Shown: positions 1 to 8,264, counted from the stretch's first letter. The stretch: 41,979 nucleotides of DNA from REEB95 sp035632055 (GCA_035632055.1 DASQHO010000027.1:1-41979); one strand, 5' to 3'. Notes: a model not told the origin generated them from the sequence alone. A program made the numbers and translations.

Positions 1-1096
1 ACCGGCACGGTGTTGGTGAACACGCCTTTGACTTCGGCATAGATCGCCGGGGTCGTGTACGTCCCGGCAAGGAGCGTCGCATAGAGATAAGTCGGCACCG
101 CTGGCGCAAAGGTCGAGAGATAGGCGCCGAGGCCGGCCAGCGTCGAGACGCGCAAACCGATGAACTTGCCGTCCTTGTCGAGCGCAAGCTCGGCATGCGT
201 GACGTGGTCGCGGCCGTGCGCGTCGGACATGAAGCTCTCGCTGCGCTCGGCCGTCCACTTCACCGGCCGGCCGAGCTGGGTCGCCGCCCAGGTCACCGCC
301 GCTTCCTCGGCATAGTGGAAAATCTTCGAGCCGAAGCCGCCGCCAACATCGGGCGCAACGACGCGCAGCTTGTGCTCGGGCAGGTGCAGCACGAACGCGC
401 CCATCAGCAAGCGGATGGCGTGCGGATTCTGGCTGGTGGTGAACAGCGTGTGCTCGCCGGTGGTGCGGTCGTAATCGCCGATATACGAACGCGGCTCCAT
501 CGCGTTCGGCACGAGCCGGTTATTGACGATATCGAGTTTGGTGACGTGCGCCGCCTTGGCGAAGGCGGCGTCGGTCGCCGCCTTGTCGCCGATATGCCAG
601 TCGTAACAGATATTGTTCTTGGCGTCGGCGTGCAGCTGCGGCGCGCCCGGCTTCACCGCGGCGTCGACCGCGGTCACCGCCGGCAGTTCGTTATAGGCGA
701 CCTCGACCAGCTCGGCCGCTTCCTCTGCCGCCGTCTTGCTGTCGCCAATGACTACCGCAACCGGATCGCCGACATGGCGCACCTTGCCCGACGCCAACAC
801 CGGATGCGGCGGCTCGATCATCGGTGAGCCGTCCTTGTTCTTGACGCCCCAGCCGCAGGGCAGGGTGCCGAGGCCAGCCTTGACCAGGTCGGCGCCGGTA
901 TAGACCGCGACCACGCCGGGCGCGCCGGCGGCGCGCTTGGTGGCGATGGATTTAATCGCGGCGTGTGCGTGCGGGCTGCGCACGAACACGGCGTAGACCT
1001 GACCGGCGCGGTTGATGTCGTCGGTGTAGTGGCCTTTGCCGGTGAGGAAGCGGAGATCTTCCTTGCGGCGCACCGGATCGCCGACCATGCGCGCGG

Positions 1097-1100
<4 letters not shown>
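1..1100 (-). CDS. Molybdenum hydroxylase large subunit, CoxL/XDH type (3' part outside window)
   Basis: This is the N-terminal 366 or so residues of a molybdopterin-binding large subunit of the aerobic CO dehydrogenase/xanthine dehydrogenase family; the C-terminal half lies beyond the left edge. It starts MTARMVGDPVRRKEDLRFLT, the usual start of CoxL-like proteins, and carries the DVGGGFGSK cofactor-binding motif near residue 250. The ATG overlaps the TGA of the 2Fe-2S subunit gene (ATGA at 1097-1100), so the two are translationally coupled. The loop that separates true CO dehydrogenase (AYRCSFR) from form II enzymes (AYRGAGR) falls outside the window, so the substrate cannot be assigned. The family oxidises CO, aldehydes or N-heterocycles in the cytoplasm and passes electrons through FAD and FeS partners. 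Confidence 0.9.
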
Positions 1101-1573
<473 letters not shown>

Positions 1574-1660
1574 TTTTGGAACCTCCTCAGTCGTGGCGCG
1601 CCGGGCGCGGCCTTATTGCTTGCCCGGATTGTCGTGCCGGAATTCGGCTCGGGTCAAGCG

Positions 1661-2257
1661 TCAGCGGGTAAAGAAATAGAGCATCGCCGCGACCAGCACG
1701 GCGAGGATCGCTGCCCACACTGCCGGCGGCAGGCGGCGGCCTTCTTCCGGCGTCGGCGTAGCGGTGGGCAATGGCGGTGGTGCGCTCGGCGCAGCGGCGG
1801 CTACCGGCGCCTGCACAGGCATGCCAACGATCGCCGCGAACTTGGCGAAAAAATCGTCCGCATACTTGCGCGCCGTGCTGTCGATCAGGCGGGAGCCGAT
1901 CTGCGCCAGCTTGCCGCCGACCTGCGCCGTCACCTTATATGACAGCGTGGTAGCGTCGCCGTCGGGCGTCAGGTGCACTTCGGCGCCGCCTTTGGCGAAG
2001 CCGGCGACGCCGCCGGTGCCTTCGCCGCTGATCTTGTAGCCGTTGGGCGGATCGAGATCGGAGAGCGTCACCTTGCCGGCAAAGTGCGCGCTCACCGGCC
2101 CGACGCGCGCCTGTACCTTGGCGGTGAACTCGGTTGGCGAAATCCGCTGCACTTCCTCGCAGCCGGCGATGCACTGCTTGAGGATGTCGGGATCGTTGAG
2201 CGCGTCCCAAACTTTTTTCTGCGGCGCGGCGACGCGGTATTCGCCGGTCATGTCCAT
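1661..2257 (-). CDS. coxG: CoxG-family SRPBCC protein with C-terminal membrane anchor
   Basis: A 198-residue protein starting MDMTGEYRVAAPQKKVWDAL, typical of the CoxG branch of the START/SRPBCC fold. Residues 1-150 form the ligand-binding domain. A Pro/Ala-rich linker follows, then a single hydrophobic helix at the extreme C-terminus (about 178-195, ending YFFTR). CoxG is known to anchor CO dehydrogenase to the membrane in carboxydotrophs, and homologues accompany other molybdenum hydroxylases. The start was placed at 2257, where the domain begins and AGGGG lies just upstream; a longer in-frame extension to 2398 has no domain content and overlaps the divergent gene. It is the first gene of the operon leading to the FeS and large subunits. 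Confidence 0.88.
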   Translation of the reverse strand: MDMTGEYRVAAPQKKVWDALNDPDILKQCIAGCEEVQRISPTEFTAKVQARVGPVSAHFAGKVTLSDLDPPNGYKISGEGTGGVAGFAKGGAEVHLTPDGDATTLSYKVTAQVGGKLAQIGSRLIDSTARKYADDFFAKFAAIVGMPVQAPVAAAAPSAPPPLPTATPTPEEGRRLPPAVWAAILAVLVAAMLYFFTR

Positions 2258-2372
2258 GGGGCACCCCTGATTTATGCCGCGTGACCGTAGCGCCCGCGCC
2301 AAGCGTGGACAAGCGCACGGCCCGCCGGGGCGGGTTGCACGGCGCGCGCAGCCTCGGCCATAGTCGTCGCCG

Positions 2373-3707
2373 ATGTCGGGGGGACTTCCATACGGCACTC
2401 TGGCCTGGGGCCTGCCGTTCGTCGGCCTGTTGCTTACGCTGGCGATCGCGCCGTTGGGCGTGTCCGGCCTGTGGGGCCGCCATTATGGCAAGATCGTTGC
2501 GCTCTGGAGCTTGGTCTTCGTCGTGCCCGATGTCGTCGTCGAAGGGGCCGGCGCGTCGTTTACGCGGCTGCTCGACATGGCGCTCAACACCTATGTGCCG
2601 TTCGTGCTGCTGCTCGGCGCGCTGTTCATCATTACCGGCGGCTTGCGCATCCGGGGCGCGCCCCACGGAACGCCGGGCGTCAACACCGTGCTGCTTGCGC
2701 TGAGCACGCTGGCGTCGAGCTGTATCGGCACGCCCGGCGCATCGCTGCTGATGCTGCGGCCGCTGGTGCGCGCCAATCGTCATCGCACGCACACCGCGCA
2801 CGTCTACGTGTTTTTCATCTTCCTGGTGTGCAACATCGGCGGCGCGCTCACGCCGCTCGGCAATCCGCCGCTGTTCCTTGGCTATCTACGCGGCGTGCCG
2901 TTCTTCTGGCCGGTGCAGCATTTGTGGGCGCCGACGCTGCTACTGACAGCCGTGCTGCTGGCGATGTTCTTCGCCATCGACCGTTACTTCTATCGCGGGC
3001 CGACCGAGGCGGCGGTTCTGCCCGAAATCGAGAAACTGGGCGTCGACGGCGCGATCAACCTGCTGCTGCTGCTCGGCACAGCACTGACGATGATGTTGCG
3101 CACCTATTATCCGGTGCCGGGCTCGGTCACCATCTTCGACGTCACTTGGAGCTTCGACGACATCGTCTCCGACGTGCTGTTCATTATCCTGGCGCTGTTG
3201 TCGCTCCGCTTCACCAAGTCGGCGACGCGCCAGGAAAACACCTTCGTCTGGACGCCGATCATCGAGGTGTCGATCCTGTTCGCCGCAATCTTCGTCACGC
3301 TGGTGCCGATCGACGCGATCATGGCGGCTGGCGCGTCCGGACCGGCGGCGCCGTTATTGGCGCAGACCTTTGTCGGCGGCACGCCGGATAACACGCTTTT
3401 CTATCTGCTGCCCGGCGCGTTGTCGTCCGTGCTGGACAACGCACCGGCCTATCTGGTGTTCTTCGGCCTCGCCGGCGGCAACGCGACGCTGCTGACCGGC
3501 AAGCTGGCGCTGACGCTGGCGGCGATCTCCGCCGGCGCGTCGTATTTCGGCGCCATGACCTATATCGGCAACGCGCCCAACTTGATGGTGAAATCGGTGG
3601 TCGAAAGCTATGGCGTCAAGATGCCCAACTTCTTCGCTTATGTCGGATGGGCCGCGGTGTGTCTGTTGCCGCTGCTGCTGCTGACGGCGTGGCTGTTCTA
3701 CGCATGA
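2373..3707 (+). CDS. CitMHS-family (NhaD/ArsB-like) ion transporter
   Basis: A 444-residue polytopic membrane protein with about 11-12 hydrophobic segments. The conserved loops CIGTPGASLLMLRP and NIGGALTPLGNPPLFLGYL, plus a second half containing SSVLDNAPAYLVFF and YIGNAPNLMVKSV, give the inverted-repeat layout of the ion transporter superfamily; the NPP and NAP re-entrant loops are clear. Proteins of this type are annotated as sodium:proton antiporters or citrate transporters, and the substrate cannot be read from the sequence. No convincing Shine-Dalgarno precedes the ATG at 2373, so the exact start is uncertain. It diverges from coxG and shares an ATGA overlap with the DUF192 gene downstream. 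Confidence 0.87.
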   Translation: MSGGLPYGTLAWGLPFVGLLLTLAIAPLGVSGLWGRHYGKIVALWSLVFVVPDVVVEGAGASFTRLLDMALNTYVPFVLLLGALFIITGGLRIRGAPHGTPGVNTVLLALSTLASSCIGTPGASLLMLRPLVRANRHRTHTAHVYVFFIFLVCNIGGALTPLGNPPLFLGYLRGVPFFWPVQHLWAPTLLLTAVLLAMFFAIDRYFYRGPTEAAVLPEIEKLGVDGAINLLLLLGTALTMMLRTYYPVPGSVTIFDVTWSFDDIVSDVLFIILALLSLRFTKSATRQENTFVWTPIIEVSILFAAIFVTLVPIDAIMAAGASGPAAPLLAQTFVGGTPDNTLFYLLPGALSSVLDNAPAYLVFFGLAGGNATLLTGKLALTLAAISAGASYFGAMTYIGNAPNLMVKSVVESYGVKMPNFFAYVGWAAVCLLPLLLLTAWLFYA

Positions 3708-4168
3708 TCCGCACGATCCTCGTCGCGCTCGCTCTTCTGGCGACGCCGGCTTTCGCACAGCCGCAGACTTTCCAGACCTTCACCTCGGCGCCGCTCGCCA
3801 TCGACACGGCCAAGGGGCGGCAGCATTTCACCGTCGAGCTCGCCTTGACGCCGGCGCAGAAGGAACAGGGCCTGATGTTCCGGCGCGAGATGGCGCCCGA
3901 TGCCGGCATGCTGTTCGTCGCCGCGCAGCCGCAGATCATGACCTTCTGGATGCACGACACGGTGATCCCGCTCGACATGCTGTTCATCGCCACCGGCGGC
4001 AAGATCGTTGATATGCACGAGCGCGCGGTGCCAATGTCGGACGCGACCATCGTCTCGCGCGCGCCCGCGATTGCCGTGCTCGAGCTCAATGGCGGCACGG
4101 TCGACCGGCTCGGCATCAAGGTCGGCGACGTCGTGCACGCCGCCGCCCTCGGCAACCCGGCGAACTAG
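3704..4168 (+). CDS. Exported DUF192 protein
   Basis: A 154-residue protein with an N-terminal signal peptide (MIRTILVALALLATPAFA, cleavage before QPQ), followed by one DUF192 domain filling the rest. Typical family motifs are visible: KEQGLMFRREMAPDAGMLF, FWMHDTVIPLDMLFI and a C-terminal IKVGDVV. The ATG lies in an ATGA overlap with the stop of the transporter gene, indicating coupling; an earlier in-frame ATG at 3647 would lie inside the transporter gene and lacks a signal peptide at its start. The family's biochemical function is unknown. The last four bases overlap the convergent glycosyltransferase gene. Confidence 0.9.
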   Translation: MIRTILVALALLATPAFAQPQTFQTFTSAPLAIDTAKGRQHFTVELALTPAQKEQGLMFRREMAPDAGMLFVAAQPQIMTFWMHDTVIPLDMLFIATGGKIVDMHERAVPMSDATIVSRAPAIAVLELNGGTVDRLGIKVGDVVHAAALGNPAN

Positions 4169-5325
4169 CGCGCGCGCTTGCGCGCCTGGTTGCTTGCTGC
4201 TGGCGCCAGATTCTCGATCGCGTCGGCGGCCCGGGCCGCGCCGTCGATGCCCGCAAGCAATGGCGATAGCCGCCTGGCGGCTTCGCGAAAGCGGGAATCC
4301 TCGAGCACGACGCTGACCGCGTCATAGATATCGTCCACCGGCGGCTCTTTCGGCAGCGCGCGACCGGCGCCCCATTCCTGTACCGCGGCGCCGACGAATG
4401 GTTGGTCGTCGGCCAGCGCCGGCGTCAGCACCATCGGCACGCCATGGCGCAGCGCGCGCATCGCCGTGCCGTGGCCGCCATGCGTCAGGATCATCGCCGC
4501 ACGCGGCATCAGCGCATCGTGCGAGGCATAACGCAGCACCGTCGCGTTTGGCGGCGCCTTGAGGTCGGCAGGATCGACGATGTCGCCGGTGGTGGCGACG
4601 ACGTGTACAGGCAAGCGGCCGAGCGCATCGAGTGCGCGTTGCAGCATCGCCGGCGAACGCTGCTCGGTCACGGTGCTGAAGCTCAGCAGCACAAGCGGCG
4701 TCGGATCGTCCGCCGGCCACGGCAACTGCGGCACGACGGCCCGCGTTTCTTCGAGTAGGACCGGCGCTCCGTGATGCAGATTGGCGAGCGGCGTCGCGCT
4801 GGCGCCATCGAGCACGGCGAGCGTGTTGGCGTGTACCATGTCGCGCGCCCCCCACAACTCTTCGATCGGCGGCAGCTTGGCAAAACCCGCCTGCGCGCGG
4901 CCTTCGCTCTGGCGGTTCAAATTCGCTTTCCAGGCGTCGTACATGCGGCGGACGAAAGTATGCACGACGATCGCAGTCGGCGCGGCGAACTGCGGCGCGA
5001 CGCTGAGTGCGGCACCGAACATCGCGTCGATGACGATGATGTCGGGCGCCTCCTCGCATGCCACCGACAGCAGCTCATCGGCGACCGCCGGCGAGCCGAG
5101 ATAGCCGAAGACGCGGGGGAGGGGATGCCAGGCGAAGCGCTCGATCAGGGCAAAAGCCTGGGTCAGCTCGCGGGTACCGAGACCGGCGGCGCGCACGCGT
5201 CCGATCATCTCGGGCCGGCCGGCGAAGACGACATCATGGCCGCGCGCATGCAGTACTCGGCCGATACCGAGGCTCGGCGGCAGGTTGCCGCCGCCGTCCC
5301 AGCACGCCCACAGGATTTTGCTCAA
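4165..5325 (-). CDS. GT1-family glycosyltransferase (UDP-glycosyltransferase, MGT-like)
   Basis: A 386-residue GT-B enzyme. The N-terminus (ILWACWDGGGNLPPSLGIGRVL) is the acceptor-domain Rossmann start. Around residue 281 comes the donor-binding motif ILTHGGHGTAMRALRHGVPM, followed by DDQPFVGAAV; this is the signature of GT1 macrolide/sterol/glucuronosyl-type transferases. Such enzymes glycosylate small lipophilic or polyphenolic molecules; the acceptor here is unknown. The gene starts 12 nt after the tetR stop, so it is the last gene of a cytochrome c-tetR-glycosyltransferase operon. Confidence 0.88.
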   Translation of the reverse strand: MSKILWACWDGGGNLPPSLGIGRVLHARGHDVVFAGRPEMIGRVRAAGLGTRELTQAFALIERFAWHPLPRVFGYLGSPAVADELLSVACEEAPDIIVIDAMFGAALSVAPQFAAPTAIVVHTFVRRMYDAWKANLNRQSEGRAQAGFAKLPPIEELWGARDMVHANTLAVLDGASATPLANLHHGAPVLLEETRAVVPQLPWPADDPTPLVLLSFSTVTEQRSPAMLQRALDALGRLPVHVVATTGDIVDPADLKAPPNATVLRYASHDALMPRAAMILTHGGHGTAMRALRHGVPMVLTPALADDQPFVGAAVQEWGAGRALPKEPPVDDIYDAVSVVLEDSRFREAARRLSPLLAGIDGAARAADAIENLAPAASNQARKRAR

Positions 5326-5337
5326 GGCGATTCTCCG

Positions 5338-5970
5338 TCAGATCAGATCGGAAATCATCCGGACGATCACGCGCTCGGCATCGCGGCGCGCGAGCTTGGC
5401 GTCGCGCCTCAACAATTTCCAAGCATAGACATCGGTTGCGATGACGAGCGCACGTAAAAGATCGTGTCGTGCGCTTTTGCGGCGCGCCTGCAATTGCGGT
5501 GCGAACACTGTCTCGACCCATTGGCGATGTGCTTTGCGGCCAAGATCGATTTTCGGCGTCATTGCCCGATGACGCAGCTCGTCGGCGAGGTATTGGATGA
5601 CGCGATCGCCGATTGTCTCATAGTCGTCATAGAGCGCCGCCACTGCGGCGCGGATATCGCCTGGCGGCGAAGCACGCCGCGGCCGATTTGCGGCGGCATC
5701 CATCATCACCGCATAGAGCGCGTCCTTGCTGCCGTAAATGCGCAGCACCGTCTGGACCGTCACGCCGGCGCGGCGCCCGACTTCGTCGAGCGTGAAGTCG
5801 AACAGCTGCGCCGTGTGCAGCGCGACCGCCGCCTCGCGGATGCGCTCCTTGGTCGCCGCCGCCTGCGCCGCGCGCCGCGCCATCGAATAGCGCCGCTTGG
5901 GCCGGCGCCTGCCGGCGACGGGCACTGCCGGCGCAACCCCGGCCAATGCACGCGCCGGCAGCATCGTCAT
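5338..5970 (-). CDS. TetR-family transcriptional regulator
   Basis: A 210-residue one-component regulator. A basic N-terminal extension is followed by the TetR helix-turn-helix (AAATKERIREAAVALHT ... FTLDEVGRRAGVTVQTVLRIYGSKDALYAVMM, about residues 37-85) and an all-helical ligand-binding domain. The ATG at 5970 overlaps the stop of the upstream cytochrome gene (ATGA). An internal ATG at residue 30 (MARRAAQ) would give a more typical N-terminus, so the true start is open. It probably autoregulates the operon; an inverted repeat overlapping a TTGACA box lies upstream of the first gene (6565-6597). Confidence 0.9.
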   Translation of the reverse strand: MTMLPARALAGVAPAVPVAGRRRPKRRYSMARRAAQAAATKERIREAAVALHTAQLFDFTLDEVGRRAGVTVQTVLRIYGSKDALYAVMMDAAANRPRRASPPGDIRAAVAALYDDYETIGDRVIQYLADELRHRAMTPKIDLGRKAHRQWVETVFAPQLQARRKSARHDLLRALVIATDVYAWKLLRRDAKLARRDAERVIVRMISDLI

Positions 5971-6518
5971 TTCGCCGGCTCGGCCGGCGGCTTTGGCAGG
6001 TTGTTGTAGACGTCGGCCGGCTGCACCGACATCACGAACACCGTCACCTTCTCATCCGGGCCGAACGGGCCGGGGACTTTGTGGTTCACCGGGGGCAGAC
6101 TCTTCAGGTAGGCGACGATCGCCAGCGCGTCGGCCTTCGTCAGATGCGAGAAGGCGCGCCACGGCATGATCGGCGCCAGCACGCGGCCGTCCGGCAGCTT
6201 GCCGGTGGTCAACGCGGCGACGATCTGCTGCGTGGTCAACTTGCCGAGGCCGGTTTCCTTGTCAGGTGTCAGGTTCGGCGCGACGAAGACGCCAAGGCCG
6301 GGAATAGCGAAGCCGACGTCCGAGCCGCCGAGCGTCCGCGACATGTCGGGCTTGCCCAAGAAGTAGCCCGGCGTATGGCAATCGTTGCAGCCACCGAGCG
6401 TCACCAGATATTTGCCGCGCGCGACCTGGCTGTCGCCGGCGTGCGCTGTGGTTGTGCAGGCCGCGGCCAGCAGCAGGCCGAACGCCAAACTCATCCGTTT
6501 CGCGTACTTCGATGTCAT
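5967..6518 (-). CDS. Periplasmic monohaem c-type cytochrome
   Basis: A 183-residue exported cytochrome c. The signal peptide covers about residues 1-27 (cleavage after AHA); a cysteine at 21 follows AAA, but the residue three before it is Ala rather than Leu, so lipidation is doubtful. The single haem motif CNDCH is at 44-48 and the likely axial methionine is M118 in APIMPW. This layout resembles the cytochrome subunits of alcohol, aldehyde and molybdenum-hydroxylase-type dehydrogenases, which carry three haems; this is a single-haem version. A purine-rich AAGGGGGG precedes the ATG. It is first in an operon with tetR and a glycosyltransferase. The electron partner is unknown. Confidence 0.92.
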   Translation of the reverse strand: MTSKYAKRMSLAFGLLLAAACTTTAHAGDSQVARGKYLVTLGGCNDCHTPGYFLGKPDMSRTLGGSDVGFAIPGLGVFVAPNLTPDKETGLGKLTTQQIVAALTTGKLPDGRVLAPIMPWRAFSHLTKADALAIVAYLKSLPPVNHKVPGPFGPDEKVTVFVMSVQPADVYNNLPKPPAEPAK

Positions 6519-6564
6519 CGTACCCCCCTTGCCAAAGATCGTGCACGACAGAGCATCACGGAAT

Positions 6565-6597
6565 CATATTCATGTCAATGTGATTAAAATGAATATG
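6565..6597 (-). promoter_or_regulatory. Inverted repeat around a TTGACA box, upstream of the cytochrome/tetR operon
   Basis: The arms CATATTCAT (6565-6573) and ATGAATATG (6589-6597) are perfect 9-bp inverted repeats separated by 15 nt. Between them, on the minus strand, lies a perfect TTGACA hexamer (6573-6578). It is 47-79 nt upstream of the cytochrome ATG and AT-rich in a GC-rich setting. This arrangement suits a repressor operator over a promoter -35 element; the TetR protein of the same operon is the natural candidate ligand. No good -10 hexamer is evident at 17 nt spacing. The function is inferred from the sequence. Confidence 0.5.
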
Positions 6598-6635
6598 TCG
6601 TGGTGGCGGCAGTGTCACAAAATCGAACACTCACG

Positions 6636-6674
6636 AAAAACGGCGGCCGGGAGGGGGGATGTCCCGGCCGCCGT
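6636..6674 (-). terminator. Rho-independent terminator downstream of peptide gene 1
   Basis: A perfect 13-bp GC-rich stem (6640-6652 with 6662-6674; arm ACGGCGGCCGGGA) with a 9-nt loop. On the minus strand it is followed by five T residues (plus-strand A6636-6640, the last pairing in the stem). It lies 36 nt after the stop of the 59-residue peptide gene and isolates that gene from the cytochrome operon. Confidence 0.85.
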
Positions 6675-6709
6675 GCGATCGGGGGCGCGTGTCGCGCCCA
6701 CCGTGGACG

Positions 6710-6889
6710 TTAGTTGCCGACCGTCGGTGCCAGCGTGTCGTACGGGCCGGTCAGGCCCATGAACGACATCTCGGCTGCCATCCGCGTCATCGCCTGTTGT
6801 TCCGGTTCGTCGGCGAGGGCAGCTTGGATGAAGGGTGTCGACAGCAATGTCGCCAACGCGAGGGCGCGCCAAGGCGAGTGCTTACGCAT
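6710..6889 (-). CDS. Small exported peptide 1 (59 aa), TGPYD/PTVG family
   Basis: A 59-codon gene with a strong Shine-Dalgarno sequence (AAGGAGG, 6 nt before the ATG). The product begins MRKHSPWRALALATLL, a classic signal peptide with cleavage predicted after QAALA, leaving a mature peptide of about 33 residues starting DEPEQQ, Met-rich in the middle and ending with TGPYD, then PTVGN. It is paralogous to the next peptide gene (7125-7304): 19 of the first 28 residues and 9 of the last 12 aligned residues are identical. A terminator follows. I do not recognise the family; an extracytoplasmic role is the only firm inference. Confidence 0.82.
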   Translation of the reverse strand: MRKHSPWRALALATLLSTPFIQAALADEPEQQAMTRMAAEMSFMGLTGPYDTLAPTVGN

Positions 6890-7001
6890 GAGTGACCTCC
6901 TTCGGATTTTGACGAAGGGGCGAGGATCGCCGCCTTCATGCTGAGAAGATTACGCCGGACGCCATTTTATTCGTGATCGCATGTGCGTGATTGGGACAAA
7001 T

Positions 7002-7025
7002 ATTTGTTAGCGTCGGCTAACAAAT
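7002..7025. promoter_or_regulatory. Perfect 10-bp inverted repeat between the two peptide genes
   Basis: ATTTGTTAGC and GCTAACAAAT are separated by GTCG: 20 paired bases in 24. It lies 113 nt upstream of the ATG of peptide gene 1 and beyond the hairpin that follows peptide gene 2. It has no T-tract and is AT-rich, so it looks more like a protein-binding operator than a terminator. No matching copy is found upstream of peptide gene 2. Confidence 0.45.
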
Positions 7026-7071
7026 GCGGTGGTTTACAGCCGCATCGGCTTGACGATTGCGCATTGCGGTT

Positions 7072-7105
7072 GCGGCGGCCGGAGAGGGTGCATCCCGGCC
7101 GCCGC
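7072..7105 (-). terminator. GC-rich hairpin downstream of peptide gene 2
   Basis: A perfect 11-bp stem (7072-7082 with 7095-7105; arm GCGGCGGCCGG) with a 12-nt loop, 19 nt after the stop of the second peptide gene. It matches the terminator stem of the first peptide gene in sequence (shared GGCGGCCGG core), so it belongs to the duplicated unit. It lacks the U-tract, so termination may be partial. Confidence 0.55.
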
Positions 7106-7124
7106 GTGCACCTGCCGAAACCGA

Positions 7125-7304
7125 TCAGCCCACCGTCGGCGACGGCGCATCGTAGGGGCCGGTGCCGTTGAAGAGGAAACTGGGCGCGGCTGACGAGCCC
7201 TGACACATCTGCGGATTGGCCTCGTCGGCCAGGGCAGCTTGGGCGAGAGGTGCCGCCAGCAAAGCGGCCAGAGCGAACGCGCGCAAAATCGAGTGCTGAC
7301 GCAT
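7125..7304 (-). CDS. Small exported peptide 2 (59 aa), TGPYD/PTVG family
   Basis: A 59-codon gene with the same length, leader and C-terminus as the 6710-6889 gene. The signal peptide MRQHSILRAFALAALLAAPL ends in QAALA before DE. The mature region holds a single cysteine (C34), a Ser/Ala-rich stretch and the closing motifs TGPYD and PTVG. GGAGG lies upstream of the ATG. The 5' leaders of the two genes are also related: an AATAAA hexamer 77-79 nt upstream of the ATG and a shared GCGGCGATCC block. Mature sequences have diverged in the middle while both ends are kept. The function is unknown. Confidence 0.82.
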   Translation of the reverse strand: MRQHSILRAFALAALLAAPLAQAALADEANPQMCQGSSAAPSFLFNGTGPYDAPSPTVG

Positions 7305-7457
7305 GAAAGATCTCCTCCGGGTCTTGGATCGAAGCGGCGGGGATCGCCGCTCTCATGCCGACAAGACCGCGGACGCGGCCGGTTTATTTGCGCCGGGTTG
7401 CGGAAATATTTTTCGGTGGCGGCGAATAAAGCGCGGTGGCCTTCGATCTGAGTTCGT

Positions 7458-8120
7458 TCAGCGCTTGCGCACGAGCGTTACGCCGTCGCCGATATAAAGC
7501 AGCGTCAGGTCGATGCGCTTGTCGTTGTGCAGTTTGGCGTTGAGCGCCTTGAGGGCCAGCGTATCGACATCGCGCTTGCGGCCGTCCGCGACCGCGCCGC
7601 CCCACAGCATGTTGTCGAACACGATGAGCCCGCCGGTGCGCACGAGCTCGAGCGACCGCTCGTAATAAGTGTCGTAATTCTCCTTGTCGGCGTCGATGAA
7701 GACGTAATCGAACGTGCCGGCGCCGCCCGACGCGAGCAGCGCTGTGAGCGTATCGAGCGCCGGCGCCAGGCGGAGCTCGATTTTGTTGTCGACGCCGGCT
7801 TCCTTCCAATAACGCCGCGCGACCGCTGTGGTCTTCTCGTTGACGTCGCAGCAGATGAGCCTGCCGTCCTCCGGCAGCGCCGATGCCACCCACAGTGCGC
7901 TATAGCCGGTGAAGGTGCCGATCTCGATGCCGCGCCGCGCGCCGATCAGCGACACCAGGAACGCGAGGAGTTGACCCTGAATGGGCGGGATCTGCATGCC
8001 GGCGCCGGGCATTTTCGCCGTTTCATCGCGCAACCGCGCCATCAGCTTGGTTTCGCGCGACGACACCGACAGAATGTAGTCTTGGAGCTTAGGCGTGAGG
8101 TCGAGCAGGCGGACGGTCAT
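7458..8120 (-). CDS. CCoAOMT-like SAM-dependent O-methyltransferase
   Basis: A 220-residue Methyltransf_3 family enzyme. SAM-binding motif I is RRGIEIGTFTGYSALWVASALP, followed by CCDVNEKTTAVARRYWKEAG. The metal-binding and catalytic region contains YVFIDADKENYDTYYERSLE and IVFDNMLWGG, as in caffeoyl-CoA/catechol-type O-methyltransferases that need a divalent cation. It probably methylates a catechol-type hydroxyl on a small soluble substrate, which is unknown. The start at 8120 was preferred because GAGG sits 8 nt upstream; an in-frame ATG four codons earlier (8132) is possible. It lies upstream of the two peptide genes on the same strand, 153 nt away. Confidence 0.9.
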   Translation of the reverse strand: MTVRLLDLTPKLQDYILSVSSRETKLMARLRDETAKMPGAGMQIPPIQGQLLAFLVSLIGARRGIEIGTFTGYSALWVASALPEDGRLICCDVNEKTTAVARRYWKEAGVDNKIELRLAPALDTLTALLASGGAGTFDYVFIDADKENYDTYYERSLELVRTGGLIVFDNMLWGGAVADGRKRDVDTLALKALNAKLHNDKRIDLTLLYIGDGVTLVRKR

Positions 8121-8187
8121 GCGGAGCCTCATTTCCCGGCGCTGTCCTTGCGCTTTTCCGCCGAAGCGTATAGCAAATTCCGGCCTT

Positions 8188-8264
8188 CGGGGCGTAGCTC
8201 AGCCTGGTAGAGCACCTGCTTTGGGAGCAGGGGGTCGCACGTTCGAATCGTGTCGCCCCGACCA
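8188..8264 (+). tRNA. tRNA-Pro (anticodon TGG)
   Basis: A 77-nt cloverleaf with encoded CCA. The acceptor stem CGGGGCG (8188-8194) pairs with CGCCCCG (8254-8260). The D-arm begins TAGCTCAG. The anticodon stem CCTGC/GCAGG encloses loop TTTGGGA with anticodon TGG. The T-loop is GTTCGAATC. It lies just upstream of the NDUFS4-like gene. Confidence 0.97.

Noticed and set aside
6831..7356. Conserved upstream ORFs starting at the shared ATG in the 5' leaders of the two peptide genes
   Set aside because: The two upstream ATGs lie 50 and 52 nt before the true starts, in different relative frames, so a conserved leader peptide is unlikely.
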